A stretch of 64,000 nt of DNA. It comes from Aalborgiella sp031422495 (GTDB lineage: Bacteria > Pseudomonadota > Gammaproteobacteria > Burkholderiales > Burkholderiaceae_C). The translations under genes and the position numbers were made by a program. The notes beneath the pieces are model-generated. The model was given only the letters and a program-made list of their open reading frames with translations. It was not told the origin of the DNA and made no database searches. Shown here in pieces: positions 33,788-43,161 of the stretch. Each line of letters begins with the position of its first letter. Position 1 is the first letter of the stretch. Where the stretch lies: NCBI GenBank assembly GCA_031422495.1, contig JANPLX010000100.1, positions 1 to 64,000 of the forward strand, given 5' to 3'.

Positions 33788-33822
33788 GAAAAAATCGAAA
33801 AATCGAAAAATCGAAAAATTGA
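33788..33822 (+). repeat. Short tandem repeat between pilG and pilH
   Basis: About four consecutive copies of the octamer AAAAATCG (last one AAAAATTG) occupy the pilG-pilH gap up to 10 bp before the pilH ATG, covering the place where a ribosome binding site is expected. No good Shine-Dalgarno is otherwise seen for pilH. Confidence 0.85.
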
Positions 33823-33831
33823 GAATTAAAA

Positions 33832-34197
33832 ATGACCATTCATAAAGTACTTGTTGTAGATGACTCCAAAACGGAGTTGATGTTTATCTCTGATCTGTTG
33901 CAAAAAAACGGCTTTGAAGTCGCCACTGCTGACGGCGGTGAACAAGCCATGCAATGCTTGGCCAAAGAAACGCCAGATTTGATATTGATGGACGTGGTGA
34001 TGCCAGGTAAAAACGGTTTCCAATTGGCCAGAACAATCAATCGCGATCCTTTGTATGCGAATGTACCGATCATTTTTTGCAGCAGTAAAGACCAAGAAAC
34101 TGACCGTTTATGGGGCATGCGCCAAGGCGCGAAAGATTACATCACCAAGCCTTTCAATTCAGACGAATTGATTGCCAAAATACGAGCGCAAGGCTGA
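33832..34197 (+). CDS. pilH: Response regulator, PilH-like
   Basis: A 121-residue receiver-only protein. VVDDSKTELMFISDLL supplies the acidic pair, LILMDVVMPGKNGFQ the phospho-Asp, IIFCSSKDQETD the switch region and YITKPF the conserved Lys. In the Pil-Chp system PilH works as the counterpart of PilG, acting in retraction or as a phosphate sink. Assignment rests on operon position immediately before the CheW-like gene. Translation may depend on the tandem-repeat region in front of it. Confidence 0.87.
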   Translation: MTIHKVLVVDDSKTELMFISDLLQKNGFEVATADGGEQAMQCLAKETPDLILMDVVMPGKNGFQLARTINRDPLYANVPIIFCSSKDQETDRLWGMRQGAKDYITKPFNSDELIAKIRAQG

Positions 34198-34263
34198 ATT
34201 AATACCTTGAAAGGTGTGTCGCTGACATCAGTATAAAGCGCCTTCAAGTTAGAACTACAAAGT

Positions 34264-34800
34264 ATGGACAAGCGACAAAAACTACGTGATATGCAAACCC
34301 GTTTGGCTGAAAAGCTGCAAGCGGTACGTTCGGGTGAGGTGACGTCTTCTGCTGCCTGGTTGGCTGTGGATTCTGGCGGCGCTAAATACCTGTTTCCATT
34401 GGGGCAATCCGGTGAAATTTTTGCTTGGGCACCGATTCAAAAAGTAGCCCACACGCAAGACTGGTATTTAGGTGTTGCCAATATTCGTGGCTCTTTGTTC
34501 GGTGTGGCTGATTTCACGGGGTTTGTGCAGCGGACTAAAGCAACGCTGAACAATGAGTTGTCGCGCTCAGAGGCACGCTTTGTGACCCTCAATGCCGCAC
34601 TGGATGTTAATTGTGCTTTGTATGTGGACCGCTTGGAAGGTTTGCGTAGTACGGAGTCTTTTGTCGAATCGCACGAGCCCACAACAGGTTCCCCAGAATT
34701 TTTTGGACACACTTATGTAGACGTGAATGGCTTGCCTTGGCAAGAAATCAATTTGCAAGTGTTGTCTCAACAAGATAGTTTTTTAAATATTATTGCGTAA
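34264..34800 (+). CDS. pilI: CheW-like adaptor PilI
   Basis: A 178-residue CheW-domain protein. WLAVDSGGAKYLFPLGQSGEIF and VPI-like region APIQKVAHTQDWYLGVANIRGSLFGVADF match the PilI branch of CheW adaptors. It should couple the PilJ receptor to the ChpA kinase at the cell pole. It has no membrane segment. It is followed by pilJ 21 bp later. Sequence similarity to CheW is moderate, but context is strong. Confidence 0.88.
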   Translation: MDKRQKLRDMQTRLAEKLQAVRSGEVTSSAAWLAVDSGGAKYLFPLGQSGEIFAWAPIQKVAHTQDWYLGVANIRGSLFGVADFTGFVQRTKATLNNELSRSEARFVTLNAALDVNCALYVDRLEGLRSTESFVESHEPTTGSPEFFGHTYVDVNGLPWQEINLQVLSQQDSFLNIIA

Positions 34801-34821
34801 AGATTTATTAAAGGTCGCCTC

Positions 34822-37098
34822 ATGTCAGAATTAAACCTATTTCAAAAACTGTTTTCTAGAAAATCTTCTCCGGTTGAAGAGGAGCAAACGCGAAGTTTTG
34901 ATGCGTCACTTAATTCAGATGATGCGACATCCATGAATGCTGCAGACTCGTCTGCCATGCTATTAAATCCAGCAGCAGCGACCGCTGGAGCAGCTACCTA
35001 CGCGGAAGATGAGCCTGTCGTCTCAGACGCGGATTTGCTTGATATTCCGATTTTAGGCAAAAAAACTGTTACCCAACATCAACGAACTTTGGCCTCTCTA
35101 CTTGCTTTAGCATTGTTACTGCTGGCTTTCGTGACGTTTTGGACGCTGAGTCGAGCGGATAAAGTGACGCAGCAGTTGTCAGCCACTGGCCAAGCTTTGA
35201 TGCAGTCACAACGTCTCGCTAAATCTGTGTCGCAAGCGATGGTGGGTAGTGCCCAAGCGTTTCCTGACGTGAAAGAAAGCTCTGAAGTCTTTTCTAAAAG
35301 TATTCGTGCTTTAGAAAAGGGTGATGACACCATGCGTATCGATGCTGTGCCAGCAGATGCGCAACAAAATGTAGCTATTATTTCGCCATTGATGGAGCGA
35401 GCTGAAAAAAATGCAAAAACCGTGATGGGTCAGCAAAAAATCTTGACACAAATCAACTCTGCTTTGCGAGCAATTAATCGCCAATCGTCTGATTTGTTAG
35501 AGATTGCAGAAACGATTTCCTCACTAAAACTACAACAAAATGCTGCGCCCACAGAAATTTCAGCTGCCGGTCAGCTTGTGATGTTGACACAACGTATCGG
35601 TAAATCAGCCAATGAATTTTTGACCATGGAGGGTGTGAGCGCAGAGGCTGTGTTCTTGTTAGGTAAAGACTTAAATTCGTTCAAAGAAATCGCGCAAGGT
35701 CTGCAAACAGGTAGTGCAGAGCTACGGTTGTCGGGCACCAAAGATCCGCAAACGATTGAGCGATTAACAGAGTTGAACAAGTTATACGATCAAACACGTG
35801 TTCAAGCGGGTGCCATTTTGGGCAACTTGCAAGGTATTGTGTCAGCACGTGAAGCGCAGGTTTCTATTCTCAACGACAGTGAACCATTACGTAAAAATTT
35901 GGAAGAGTTGCAACTTAAGTTGTCTGGCCAAACGGGTTTGGGTTTTTGGGGTATTTTGGGATTATTTTTATCTACTTTGTTTGCCTTGGCTTGCGCTGGC
36001 GGTTTGGCATTTGTGCAATTGCGGGACAGTAAGCGTCAACAAGCTGTGGCTCAAGCGCAGCGTCTAACAGCTGAAAGTCAAGAGTTGCAAGCCAAGCGCG
36101 TGAATGATGGTAACCAAGCGGCGATTTTGCGATTGATGAACGAGTTGCAAGCAGTTGCAGAGGGTGATTTGACACAAGAAACCACGGTGACTGAAGACAT
36201 TACGGGTGCCATTGCTGACTCTGTGAACTATACAGTCGAAGAATTGCGATTGTTGGTCGGAAACGTGCAAAACACCGCTAGCCGTGTAGCGCAAACGACA
36301 ACACAAGTTGAAAACACTTCAACTGAGCTGTTGGCTGCTTCTACAGAGCAGTTGCGTGAAATTCGTGAAACGGGTCAGTCTGTGTTGGATATGGCCGGTC
36401 GAATCAACAAAGTATCTGCGCAAGCACAAGATTCGGCTTTGGTGGCGCGTCAATCGCTGGTGGCTGCAGAGTCTGGCTTATCAGCGGTGCAAAATGCGAT
36501 TGGCGGTATGAATTCCATTCGTGACCAAATTCAAGAAACATCCAAACGTATCAAACGATTGGGCGAATCTTCGCAAGAGATTGGTGAGATTACAGAACTG
36601 ATTTCTGATATTACCGAGCAAACCAACGTGCTGGCTTTGAATGCAACGATTCAAGCTGCATCAGCTGGTGAAGCTGGTCGGGGCTTCTCGGTAGTGGCGG
36701 AAGAGGTGCAGCGATTGGCTGAACGCTCAGCGGATGCGACACGACAAATTTCTGCACTGGTGAAAGCAATTCAAACCGACACTCAAGATGCGGTTGCTGC
36801 GATGGAGCGCTCAACACAGGGTGTGGTTGAAGGTGCAAAACTGTCAGATACTGCAGGTACGGCATTGACTGAGATTGATAAAGTTTCACGTCGTTTGGCA
36901 GAGTTGATTGAGCAAATTTCAAGCGCTACGTCTGCTGAGGCAACTTCTGCGAATACTGTGGCGAATAATATTCAACACATTTTTGCGGTGACCGAGCAAA
37001 CCGGTGAAGGTACAAGAGCAACTGCGCAGCAGGTGCGTGAATTGTCGAAAATGGCCAATGATTTACGTGAATCAGTTTCGCGATTCAAGATTGCTTAA
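34822..37098 (+). CDS. pilJ: Methyl-accepting chemotaxis protein PilJ
   Basis: A 758-residue receptor. An Ala/Asp-rich cytoplasmic N-terminus of about 85 residues precedes TM1 (about residues 90-112, LASLLALALLLLAFVTFW). A periplasmic region follows with two PilJ-type helical modules (AMLTQRIGK-like segments near residues 125 and 255). TM2 is at about 372-394. After a HAMP-like stretch comes the signalling domain, with the hairpin tip TEQTNVLALNATIQAASAGEAGRGFSVVAEEVQRLAERS at about 36615-36735. The receptor senses pilus or surface state and controls ChpA. The long N-terminal cytoplasmic extension is longer than in Pseudomonas PilJ. Confidence 0.92.
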   Translation: MSELNLFQKLFSRKSSPVEEEQTRSFDASLNSDDATSMNAADSSAMLLNPAAATAGAATYAEDEPVVSDADLLDIPILGKKTVTQHQRTLASLLALALLLLAFVTFWTLSRADKVTQQLSATGQALMQSQRLAKSVSQAMVGSAQAFPDVKESSEVFSKSIRALEKGDDTMRIDAVPADAQQNVAIISPLMERAEKNAKTVMGQQKILTQINSALRAINRQSSDLLEIAETISSLKLQQNAAPTEISAAGQLVMLTQRIGKSANEFLTMEGVSAEAVFLLGKDLNSFKEIAQGLQTGSAELRLSGTKDPQTIERLTELNKLYDQTRVQAGAILGNLQGIVSAREAQVSILNDSEPLRKNLEELQLKLSGQTGLGFWGILGLFLSTLFALACAGGLAFVQLRDSKRQQAVAQAQRLTAESQELQAKRVNDGNQAAILRLMNELQAVAEGDLTQETTVTEDITGAIADSVNYTVEELRLLVGNVQNTASRVAQTTTQVENTSTELLAASTEQLREIRETGQSVLDMAGRINKVSAQAQDSALVARQSLVAAESGLSAVQNAIGGMNSIRDQIQETSKRIKRLGESSQEIGEITELISDITEQTNVLALNATIQAASAGEAGRGFSVVAEEVQRLAERSADATRQISALVKAIQTDTQDAVAAMERSTQGVVEGAKLSDTAGTALTEIDKVSRRLAELIEQISSATSAEATSANTVANNIQHIFAVTEQTGEGTRATAQQVRELSKMANDLRESVSRFKIA

Positions 37099-37143
37099 GA
37101 TTATACTTTTGTAAATTTTTAACCTTCCAATTACAAATCATTT

Positions 37144-40100
37144 ATGCAACTTGTAGATATCCCTTTGACCCCTGAGCTAGACGTGGCTGTAAAGGATTTA
37201 GGTCCTTTATCGTGGGTATTGGAAGAATTACGCAAATCATTTGATGCGTCCATCAAAGGTTTAAAACGATTTGTACGTGAAACTAATGTTGTGCAGTCAG
37301 ATCTTGCCGCTGTTGATGTCAACCCATTACGTGCTGCTAAATTGCATTTGCATCAGGCGTCTGGTGCCTTAAGGTTGTTGGAGTTAGAAGAGACGGTTGC
37401 AATTGTTGAGGCTATGGAGGCTGTCGTCAATAAATTTTCTCTTCGGCCATCATTGGCAACAGAGGATGCAACTAGTAAGCTTGAACACGCTAGCTTTGCA
37501 GTTTTAGAATATTTAGAATCGCTTTTAGCTGGCAAAGAAGTCTCGTCTGTTGGCTTGTTTGTTCAATACAGCGACGTGAAAGTATTGGCGGGTTTTGATC
37601 GTTCTCATCCTGCGGATCTATGGATGCGTCAGCCATTTACTTGGCTCAATCCAAGTATGCCGTCTATACGATCAATTGATTACGCGCCAGAAGTGCGCGC
37701 TTCAATTGATTCTGCCTTATTGAAAATAATGCAGTCTTCTGATGCCCTAGCGGCTAGCGAATTAAACCAAATCAGTCTAGGATTGGCGGAATCGCAAAGT
37801 AACGTAAAAGCCTCAGTATTTTGGAAAATTTGCGCAGCTTTTTTCGAGGCGTTAGCTCAAAAGCGAATTCCTGTGGACCTGTTTGCCAAGCGATCAGCGT
37901 CAGGTATCGTTGTTCATTACAACAATTTGAAGCATGGTGATTGGGTATTTTCAGACAAATTCATGCACAATTTGCTGTTCTTTTGTGATCAAGCGCAAAT
38001 CGAAAGTCAAGCGCAATCACCCTGTTTGTCGATTGTTAAAAAAACATGGTCTCTGGCAACAAAACAGCCCGCTAATTACACAACGAGTCATTATGGGCAC
38101 TTTGATCCTGCCCTGTTGGCATTGTCGAGAAAACGTATCGTTGTAGCTAAAGAATTGTGGACATCGCTTTCTGGCGGTGATATACAAAAGATTCGTGGCA
38201 CATCGGAGCAATTTAAACTCGTTTCTGAATCCTTGTTGAAGCTATATCCTTCTAGCAAACCATTGGCGCAAGCTTTGCTCAATGCTTCTGACATTGTTGT
38301 AGCAACCAAAGAGCCACCACGTACTGAATTAGCCATGGAAGTGGCTACTGCCATACTCTATTTAGAAGCTGTATTTGAAGGCTGGGGCTCAACAGATCAA
38401 GAGATGGAAAGTCGCGCTATCAAATTAGCGCAGCGTATGGAAAACGTTAGAAATGGCGGTCAATCTGAAACAGTAGAACCTTGGATTGAAGAGCTGTACC
38501 GTAGAGTCAGTGATAGAGAGTCGATGGGAAGTGTCGTCGGCGAGCTACGTATATGTTTGACAGATATTGAAAAATCTATCGACCAATACTTCCGTCATCC
38601 AACTGAAAAGAATGTTTTGCAATTTGTTCCAAACAAGCTAGGGCAAATGCGCGGTATTTTCTCGGTACTTGGTTTAGATCAGGCTGCAAGTGCTGTAATA
38701 AGTATGCGAGATCGCGTCGAGGAATTTGAGCTAAATAATTTTGATTTTGATGCTGCACGTTTGGGTGGTCAAATCGATAAGTTTGGAAATAATTTAGGAG
38801 CACTCGGTTTTTTAATTGACATGCTCAATTATCAACCGGCTTTGGTGAAAAAATTATTTGTATATGACAGTAAGTCAGGCGATCTAAATCCGTTGATGGG
38901 TCGTGAAGCAAAACAAATTGAGAGTTTTGCACCAGAGTTGCCTGTAATTCAACCAAGCCCAAGCCCAGTTGAAGCTGCTGCACTAGTCTTGCCCTTTGTA
39001 GCGGCCGTAGCTATTCCTGAGTCTACGTCACTTCCCGTTTCTGTTCCGATGCAATCAACTGTAAATGCATCCTCAACACAAATATCAGCATTGCCAGCAT
39101 TGCCAGCAGTGCAAGTAGCACCAGTAACAGCAGCAATACCAGAGCCAGCGGCTGCAGTGATAGCGGTAGTAGCTAAACCTGTAGCCATACCAGAATCTAA
39201 GTCGGTTACGGCAGAGTCTGAGAAAACTTTATCTGCTGATGAGATCGAACTTCGCTCAATTTTTTTAGAAGAAGCGGCTGAGGTAGTTGTTGCTGGACTG
39301 CAAGCTTCGAACGCCATGTTGCTGCATCCAGAAAAACCAGAAAATCTTGAACTGCAATCTACTTTGCGCAGAGCCTTTCATACGTTAAAAGGCAGTGCGC
39401 GTATGGTTGGACTGGATGAGTTTGGGGAAGCAGGTTGGGCGTTCGAGCAACTTGTTAATACTAAGCTGGCAGATCAAAAACCATTTGAAGCTGATTTTTG
39501 CAGATTAACTATAGCTGCATTACAGTCGTTTAATATTTGGGCGAAAGACATTGAATCAAATACGGCACAGCGCTGGAAGGCTGATACTTTCCGTAACGCT
39601 GCTGATGCAATGCGAATTGAAAATCGATTTGATATCACTGGTTTAATGCTTTCTGAAAATGAAATCAAGCAAGAGCAAAAAATTGAAGCAGTATTGTCTG
39701 AAGATGAAGCGTTATTGTTGTCGCTAGAAGCTTTCGAACTTCTAGAGTTGCCAGAAGCTACTTCGGAAATCGATGCAGAGCTTTTGCGCGAAGTTGTAAA
39801 TAAAGCTGAGATTCAAGAAGAGGTTGCTAAATCATTTATAGCTCCAGCAGCTCCTGTAGCTTCTGTAGCTCCAGTTACGCCAATCATTGCAGCTGCAGAA
39901 GAAATACAAATTCCAAAAACAATCATCACGCATGACACGCCGAAAGTTGTTACTCAAACAGCTGGAACCATTGAAAACAAGACTCCGCAAATAACTGTGC
40001 CAGTAATAGTGCCAGAACCAGTGCCAGCGCCAGCGTCAGCGTCAGCGTCAGTCATTTTGCAGGTTCAGGAAGCTAAATCAAAACCTTTGACTGTAGCCGC

Positions 40101-43100
40101 TAATTCAGTAGTTGTGCTCAAGCCATCTGTAAATTCTGCGCAACACGAAGAGCAATTCAAAGTCATTGGCTCATTGAAAATTGGCATTCCGCTTTACAAC
40201 GTCTATTTGAATGAAGCGGACGAATGGTCTAGGTGTTTAGTCACAGAATTAGACGAATGGGCGTTGGAGCTACATCGTCCCTTGCTTGCAACGACGGTCA
40301 ATTACGCGCATTCTTTGGCTGGTAGTTCTGCTACCGTCGGATTCAAGCAATTGTCAGGATTGGCAAAATTATTAGAGCATGCATTAGACAAGGCAACTCA
40401 GCAATTGCAAGGAAATGTTGAACATGCTCGTCTCTTCGCTGCTGCTGCTGAAGAATGTCGCCGTTTGTTGCATCAGTTTGCAGCTGGGTTTTTAGTAGAA
40501 CCGAAATCAAGTGTTGTTCGCGAACTTGAGGCGTTTAAGTTGTTGGTCGTGAAAGATGAACTTCCTCCTGTTATTGAAGTATTAAATAAATCTAAGCCCG
40601 AGCCCGAGCTTAAAGATGCTGCCAAATTGGAGATTGAGAAGGTAGAGAAGGCAGAGAAGTTAGAACAAGTAACTAATAAAATTTCATTTGCAACCATATC
40701 TGCGCACGAAACTAAAAATACACAGACTGTACGTAATAAATCTTCAATATTGCACATCGACAATGATGATGATATTGAACTTGTTGACACATTAGATGCT
40801 GATCTATTTCATATATTTGAAGAAGAGGCACAAGAGTTATTGCCCAATTTGGGTAAAGCAATGCGGCAATGGTCTGTGCATCCAGATAATTTGAGTGCAC
40901 GATCTGAAATTTTGCGAACTCTACATACGTTAAAAGGCAGTTCACGTTTGGCAGGCGCTATGCGCTTGGGCGAATTATCGCACCGCATGGAGTCTGAAAT
41001 TGAGGCTTTAGGGACTGAGAATTTATCAGTTGATATGCTTGAGCCTTTGAATGTTCGGCTAGAACATCTTCAGCAAAACTTCGAGGCTTTGCGACATCCA
41101 ACTGAGTATTTGAATACTGATAGCAAAGTCGAGCAGATATTAGTTGTTGATGCTGAGGTTGAAAAATCTAGACTGATCAATACGGCACTTGCAAAAGATG
41201 TTTCAAGTGTAGAGGTTGGTAAATCATCAAAAATGATGGTTAAACCACCCGCAAGTAGCATTTTGAAAGCGGATAAAAAGGAATCCAGACAATCAGTCAG
41301 AGTACGCGCACGTTTGTTAGACCGACTGGTCAACCAAGCGGGAGAGGTGATGTTGACGCGGACTCGGATTGAATCTGAATTGGGTCAATTGCGTGGCACT
41401 TTAGGTGACCTCACAGGAAACTTAGATCGCTTGCGTCAACAACTTCGCGATGTTGAGTTTCAAGCAGAAACGCAAATGCAATCGCGGATGGAGCAGTCAA
41501 AAGATTCTCAAAAAGGATTTGATCCGCTCGAGTTTGACCGGTTTACTCGCGTTCAAGAGTTGACGCGTATGATGGCAGAGTCTGTAAACGACGTTGCAAC
41601 TGTTCAGCGCAGCTTGCAAAGAACAGTCGATTTAACAGAAGACGATTTGGTGGCTCAGGCGCGACAAACTCGTGATTTGCAGCGGGATTTGTTGCGTACG
41701 CGCATGGAAGAGTTTGAAAGTATTTCAGATCGACTTTATCGTGTTGTTAGACAGGCATCAAAGGATACCGATAAACAAGTAAAGCTTGACATCGTGGGTG
41801 GTTCAATTGAAGTTGACCGTGGCGTGCTTGAGCGCATGACGCCTTCATTCGAGCATTTACTTCGTAATTGTGTAGCACATGGATTGGAATCGGCTGAAAA
41901 AAGAGCTCAAACTGGAAAAGATGCAATTGGTGCTATTGCAATTAATCTGATGCAAGACGGTAATGATGTGGTCATTGAGTTTAGTGATGACGGAGGCGGT
42001 CTCAATTACCAGCGTATCCGCGAGCAAGCGATAGCCCAAAAGTTAATTGATAAAAACAATAAATTGACTGATGCCGAAACTATCAATTTAATTTTTACAC
42101 CAGGATTATCAACTGCCACCAAAGTAACTGAGTTATCGGGTCGCGGCATTGGTTTGGATGTTGTTCGTTCTGAAATTATTGCTTTGGGTGGCCGCATTGA
42201 TGTTAGCAGTGAGCCTAACAAAGGTTCTCGCTTCAAACTGGTGTTACCGTTAACAACAGCAGTCACGCAGGTGGTCATGATGCGTTCTGGCAATTTGTCT
42301 TTTGGTGTTCCATCGCATTTGGTAGAGATTGTACGTAGAGCACCGTTGGCAGATGTAGAGAAAGCTTATAACCACGCGTATTGGGGTACTGCTGAAGACA
42401 ACATACCTTTTTATTGGTCCGGGTCTTTACTGCAAGCTTCTCAGCGAAGTAGCGAGCCTTTGACTAAGACAAATCCAGTGGTTATTTTTAGAAGCGCTGG
42501 TCAGCGAATCGCTATCCATGTCGATGAAATCTTTGGTAATAAGGAAGTTGTGATTAAGAATCTAGGCCCACAACTTGCACGCTTGCCAGGCCTTGCGGGT
42601 ATGGCGATTCTTGTATCTGGTGCAGTAGCGCTGATATACAACCCAGTAGCACTGGCAGCCGTTTATGGCTCTTCTGTACAGCAATACAGCCCCACACGCT
42701 TTCAAGATGCACCAGCCGCTGGCGGTGTGATTTCGCCTACGCAAGCAAGCCTCGCTGAGCTTCAAACGCCTTTGGTTTTGGTGGTTGATGACTCGATAAC
42801 TGTACGCCGAGTGACGCAACGAATGTTGCAACGTGAAGGCTTCCGCGTTGTCTTGGCAGTCGATGGTTTGCAAGCGATTGAAAAGTTAAACCTTGAAATT
42901 CCAGCGGTTGTCTTGTCAGACATTGAAATGCCACGTATGGACGGTTTTGATTTGGTGCGCAATATCCGCGCAGACTCTAAGTTGAAGCACTTACCAATCG
43001 TCATGATCACTTCACGCATTGCTGAGAAGCATCGTGAGTTGGCTATGGAGCTTGGCGTGAATGACTATTTAGGTAAGCCATATTCTGAAGAAGGTTTGCT

Positions 43101-43161
43101 CACTGTGTTGCGTCAGCATACTGCGCAAAAAGTTGCAGAACCAGAAAAAATTAAAGTTTAG
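37144..43161 (+). CDS. chpA: ChpA/PilL-type hybrid histidine kinase of the pilus chemosensory system
   Basis: A 2005-residue CheA-type hybrid kinase. It has a helical N-terminal region (about 1-600), then Hpt-type modules with phosphorylatable His in HTLKGSARMVG (His746), a degenerate-looking AHSLAGSSATVG (His1056), and HTLKGSSRLAG (His1261). The kinase core has a dimerisation helix region, an N-box EHLLRNCVAHGLE (about 1570), DDGGG (about 1616) and GRGIGLDVV (about 1667). A CheW-like domain (about 1700-1835) and a C-terminal receiver with phospho-Asp in LSDIEMPRMDGF (Asp1926) follow. Ala/Pro/Val-rich linkers separate the Hpt modules. It should phosphorylate PilG and PilH to control type IV pilus motility. 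Its stop overlaps the convergent photolyase gene by 4 bp. Confidence 0.93.
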   Translation: MQLVDIPLTPELDVAVKDLGPLSWVLEELRKSFDASIKGLKRFVRETNVVQSDLAAVDVNPLRAAKLHLHQASGALRLLELEETVAIVEAMEAVVNKFSLRPSLATEDATSKLEHASFAVLEYLESLLAGKEVSSVGLFVQYSDVKVLAGFDRSHPADLWMRQPFTWLNPSMPSIRSIDYAPEVRASIDSALLKIMQSSDALAASELNQISLGLAESQSNVKASVFWKICAAFFEALAQKRIPVDLFAKRSASGIVVHYNNLKHGDWVFSDKFMHNLLFFCDQAQIESQAQSPCLSIVKKTWSLATKQPANYTTSHYGHFDPALLALSRKRIVVAKELWTSLSGGDIQKIRGTSEQFKLVSESLLKLYPSSKPLAQALLNASDIVVATKEPPRTELAMEVATAILYLEAVFEGWGSTDQEMESRAIKLAQRMENVRNGGQSETVEPWIEELYRRVSDRESMGSVVGELRICLTDIEKSIDQYFRHPTEKNVLQFVPNKLGQMRGIFSVLGLDQAASAVISMRDRVEEFELNNFDFDAARLGGQIDKFGNNLGALGFLIDMLNYQPALVKKLFVYDSKSGDLNPLMGREAKQIESFAPELPVIQPSPSPVEAAALVLPFVAAVAIPESTSLPVSVPMQSTVNASSTQISALPALPAVQVAPVTAAIPEPAAAVIAVVAKPVAIPESKSVTAESEKTLSADEIELRSIFLEEAAEVVVAGLQASNAMLLHPEKPENLELQSTLRRAFHTLKGSARMVGLDEFGEAGWAFEQLVNTKLADQKPFEADFCRLTIAALQSFNIWAKDIESNTAQRWKADTFRNAADAMRIENRFDITGLMLSENEIKQEQKIEAVLSEDEALLLSLEAFELLELPEATSEIDAELLREVVNKAEIQEEVAKSFIAPAAPVASVAPVTPIIAAAEEIQIPKTIITHDTPKVVTQTAGTIENKTPQITVPVIVPEPVPAPASASASVILQVQEAKSKPLTVAANSVVVLKPSVNSAQHEEQFKVIGSLKIGIPLYNVYLNEADEWSRCLVTELDEWALELHRPLLATTVNYAHSLAGSSATVGFKQLSGLAKLLEHALDKATQQLQGNVEHARLFAAAAEECRRLLHQFAAGFLVEPKSSVVRELEAFKLLVVKDELPPVIEVLNKSKPEPELKDAAKLEIEKVEKAEKLEQVTNKISFATISAHETKNTQTVRNKSSILHIDNDDDIELVDTLDADLFHIFEEEAQELLPNLGKAMRQWSVHPDNLSARSEILRTLHTLKGSSRLAGAMRLGELSHRMESEIEALGTENLSVDMLEPLNVRLEHLQQNFEALRHPTEYLNTDSKVEQILVVDAEVEKSRLINTALAKDVSSVEVGKSSKMMVKPPASSILKADKKESRQSVRVRARLLDRLVNQAGEVMLTRTRIESELGQLRGTLGDLTGNLDRLRQQLRDVEFQAETQMQSRMEQSKDSQKGFDPLEFDRFTRVQELTRMMAESVNDVATVQRSLQRTVDLTEDDLVAQARQTRDLQRDLLRTRMEEFESISDRLYRVVRQASKDTDKQVKLDIVGGSIEVDRGVLERMTPSFEHLLRNCVAHGLESAEKRAQTGKDAIGAIAINLMQDGNDVVIEFSDDGGGLNYQRIREQAIAQKLIDKNNKLTDAETINLIFTPGLSTATKVTELSGRGIGLDVVRSEIIALGGRIDVSSEPNKGSRFKLVLPLTTAVTQVVMMRSGNLSFGVPSHLVEIVRRAPLADVEKAYNHAYWGTAEDNIPFYWSGSLLQASQRSSEPLTKTNPVVIFRSAGQRIAIHVDEIFGNKEVVIKNLGPQLARLPGLAGMAILVSGAVALIYNPVALAAVYGSSVQQYSPTRFQDAPAAGGVISPTQASLAELQTPLVLVVDDSITVRRVTQRMLQREGFRVVLAVDGLQAIEKLNLEIPAVVLSDIEMPRMDGFDLVRNIRADSKLKHLPIVMITSRIAEKHRELAMELGVNDYLGKPYSEEGLLTVLRQHTAQKVAEPEKIKV
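40023..40051 (+). repeat. Hexanucleotide tandem repeat in a chpA linker
   Basis: About five units of the type CCAGCG/TCAGCG run through 40023-40051, encoding PAPASASAS in the linker before the second Hpt-like module. Repeat number changes would alter linker length by two residues without a frameshift. Confidence 0.75.
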
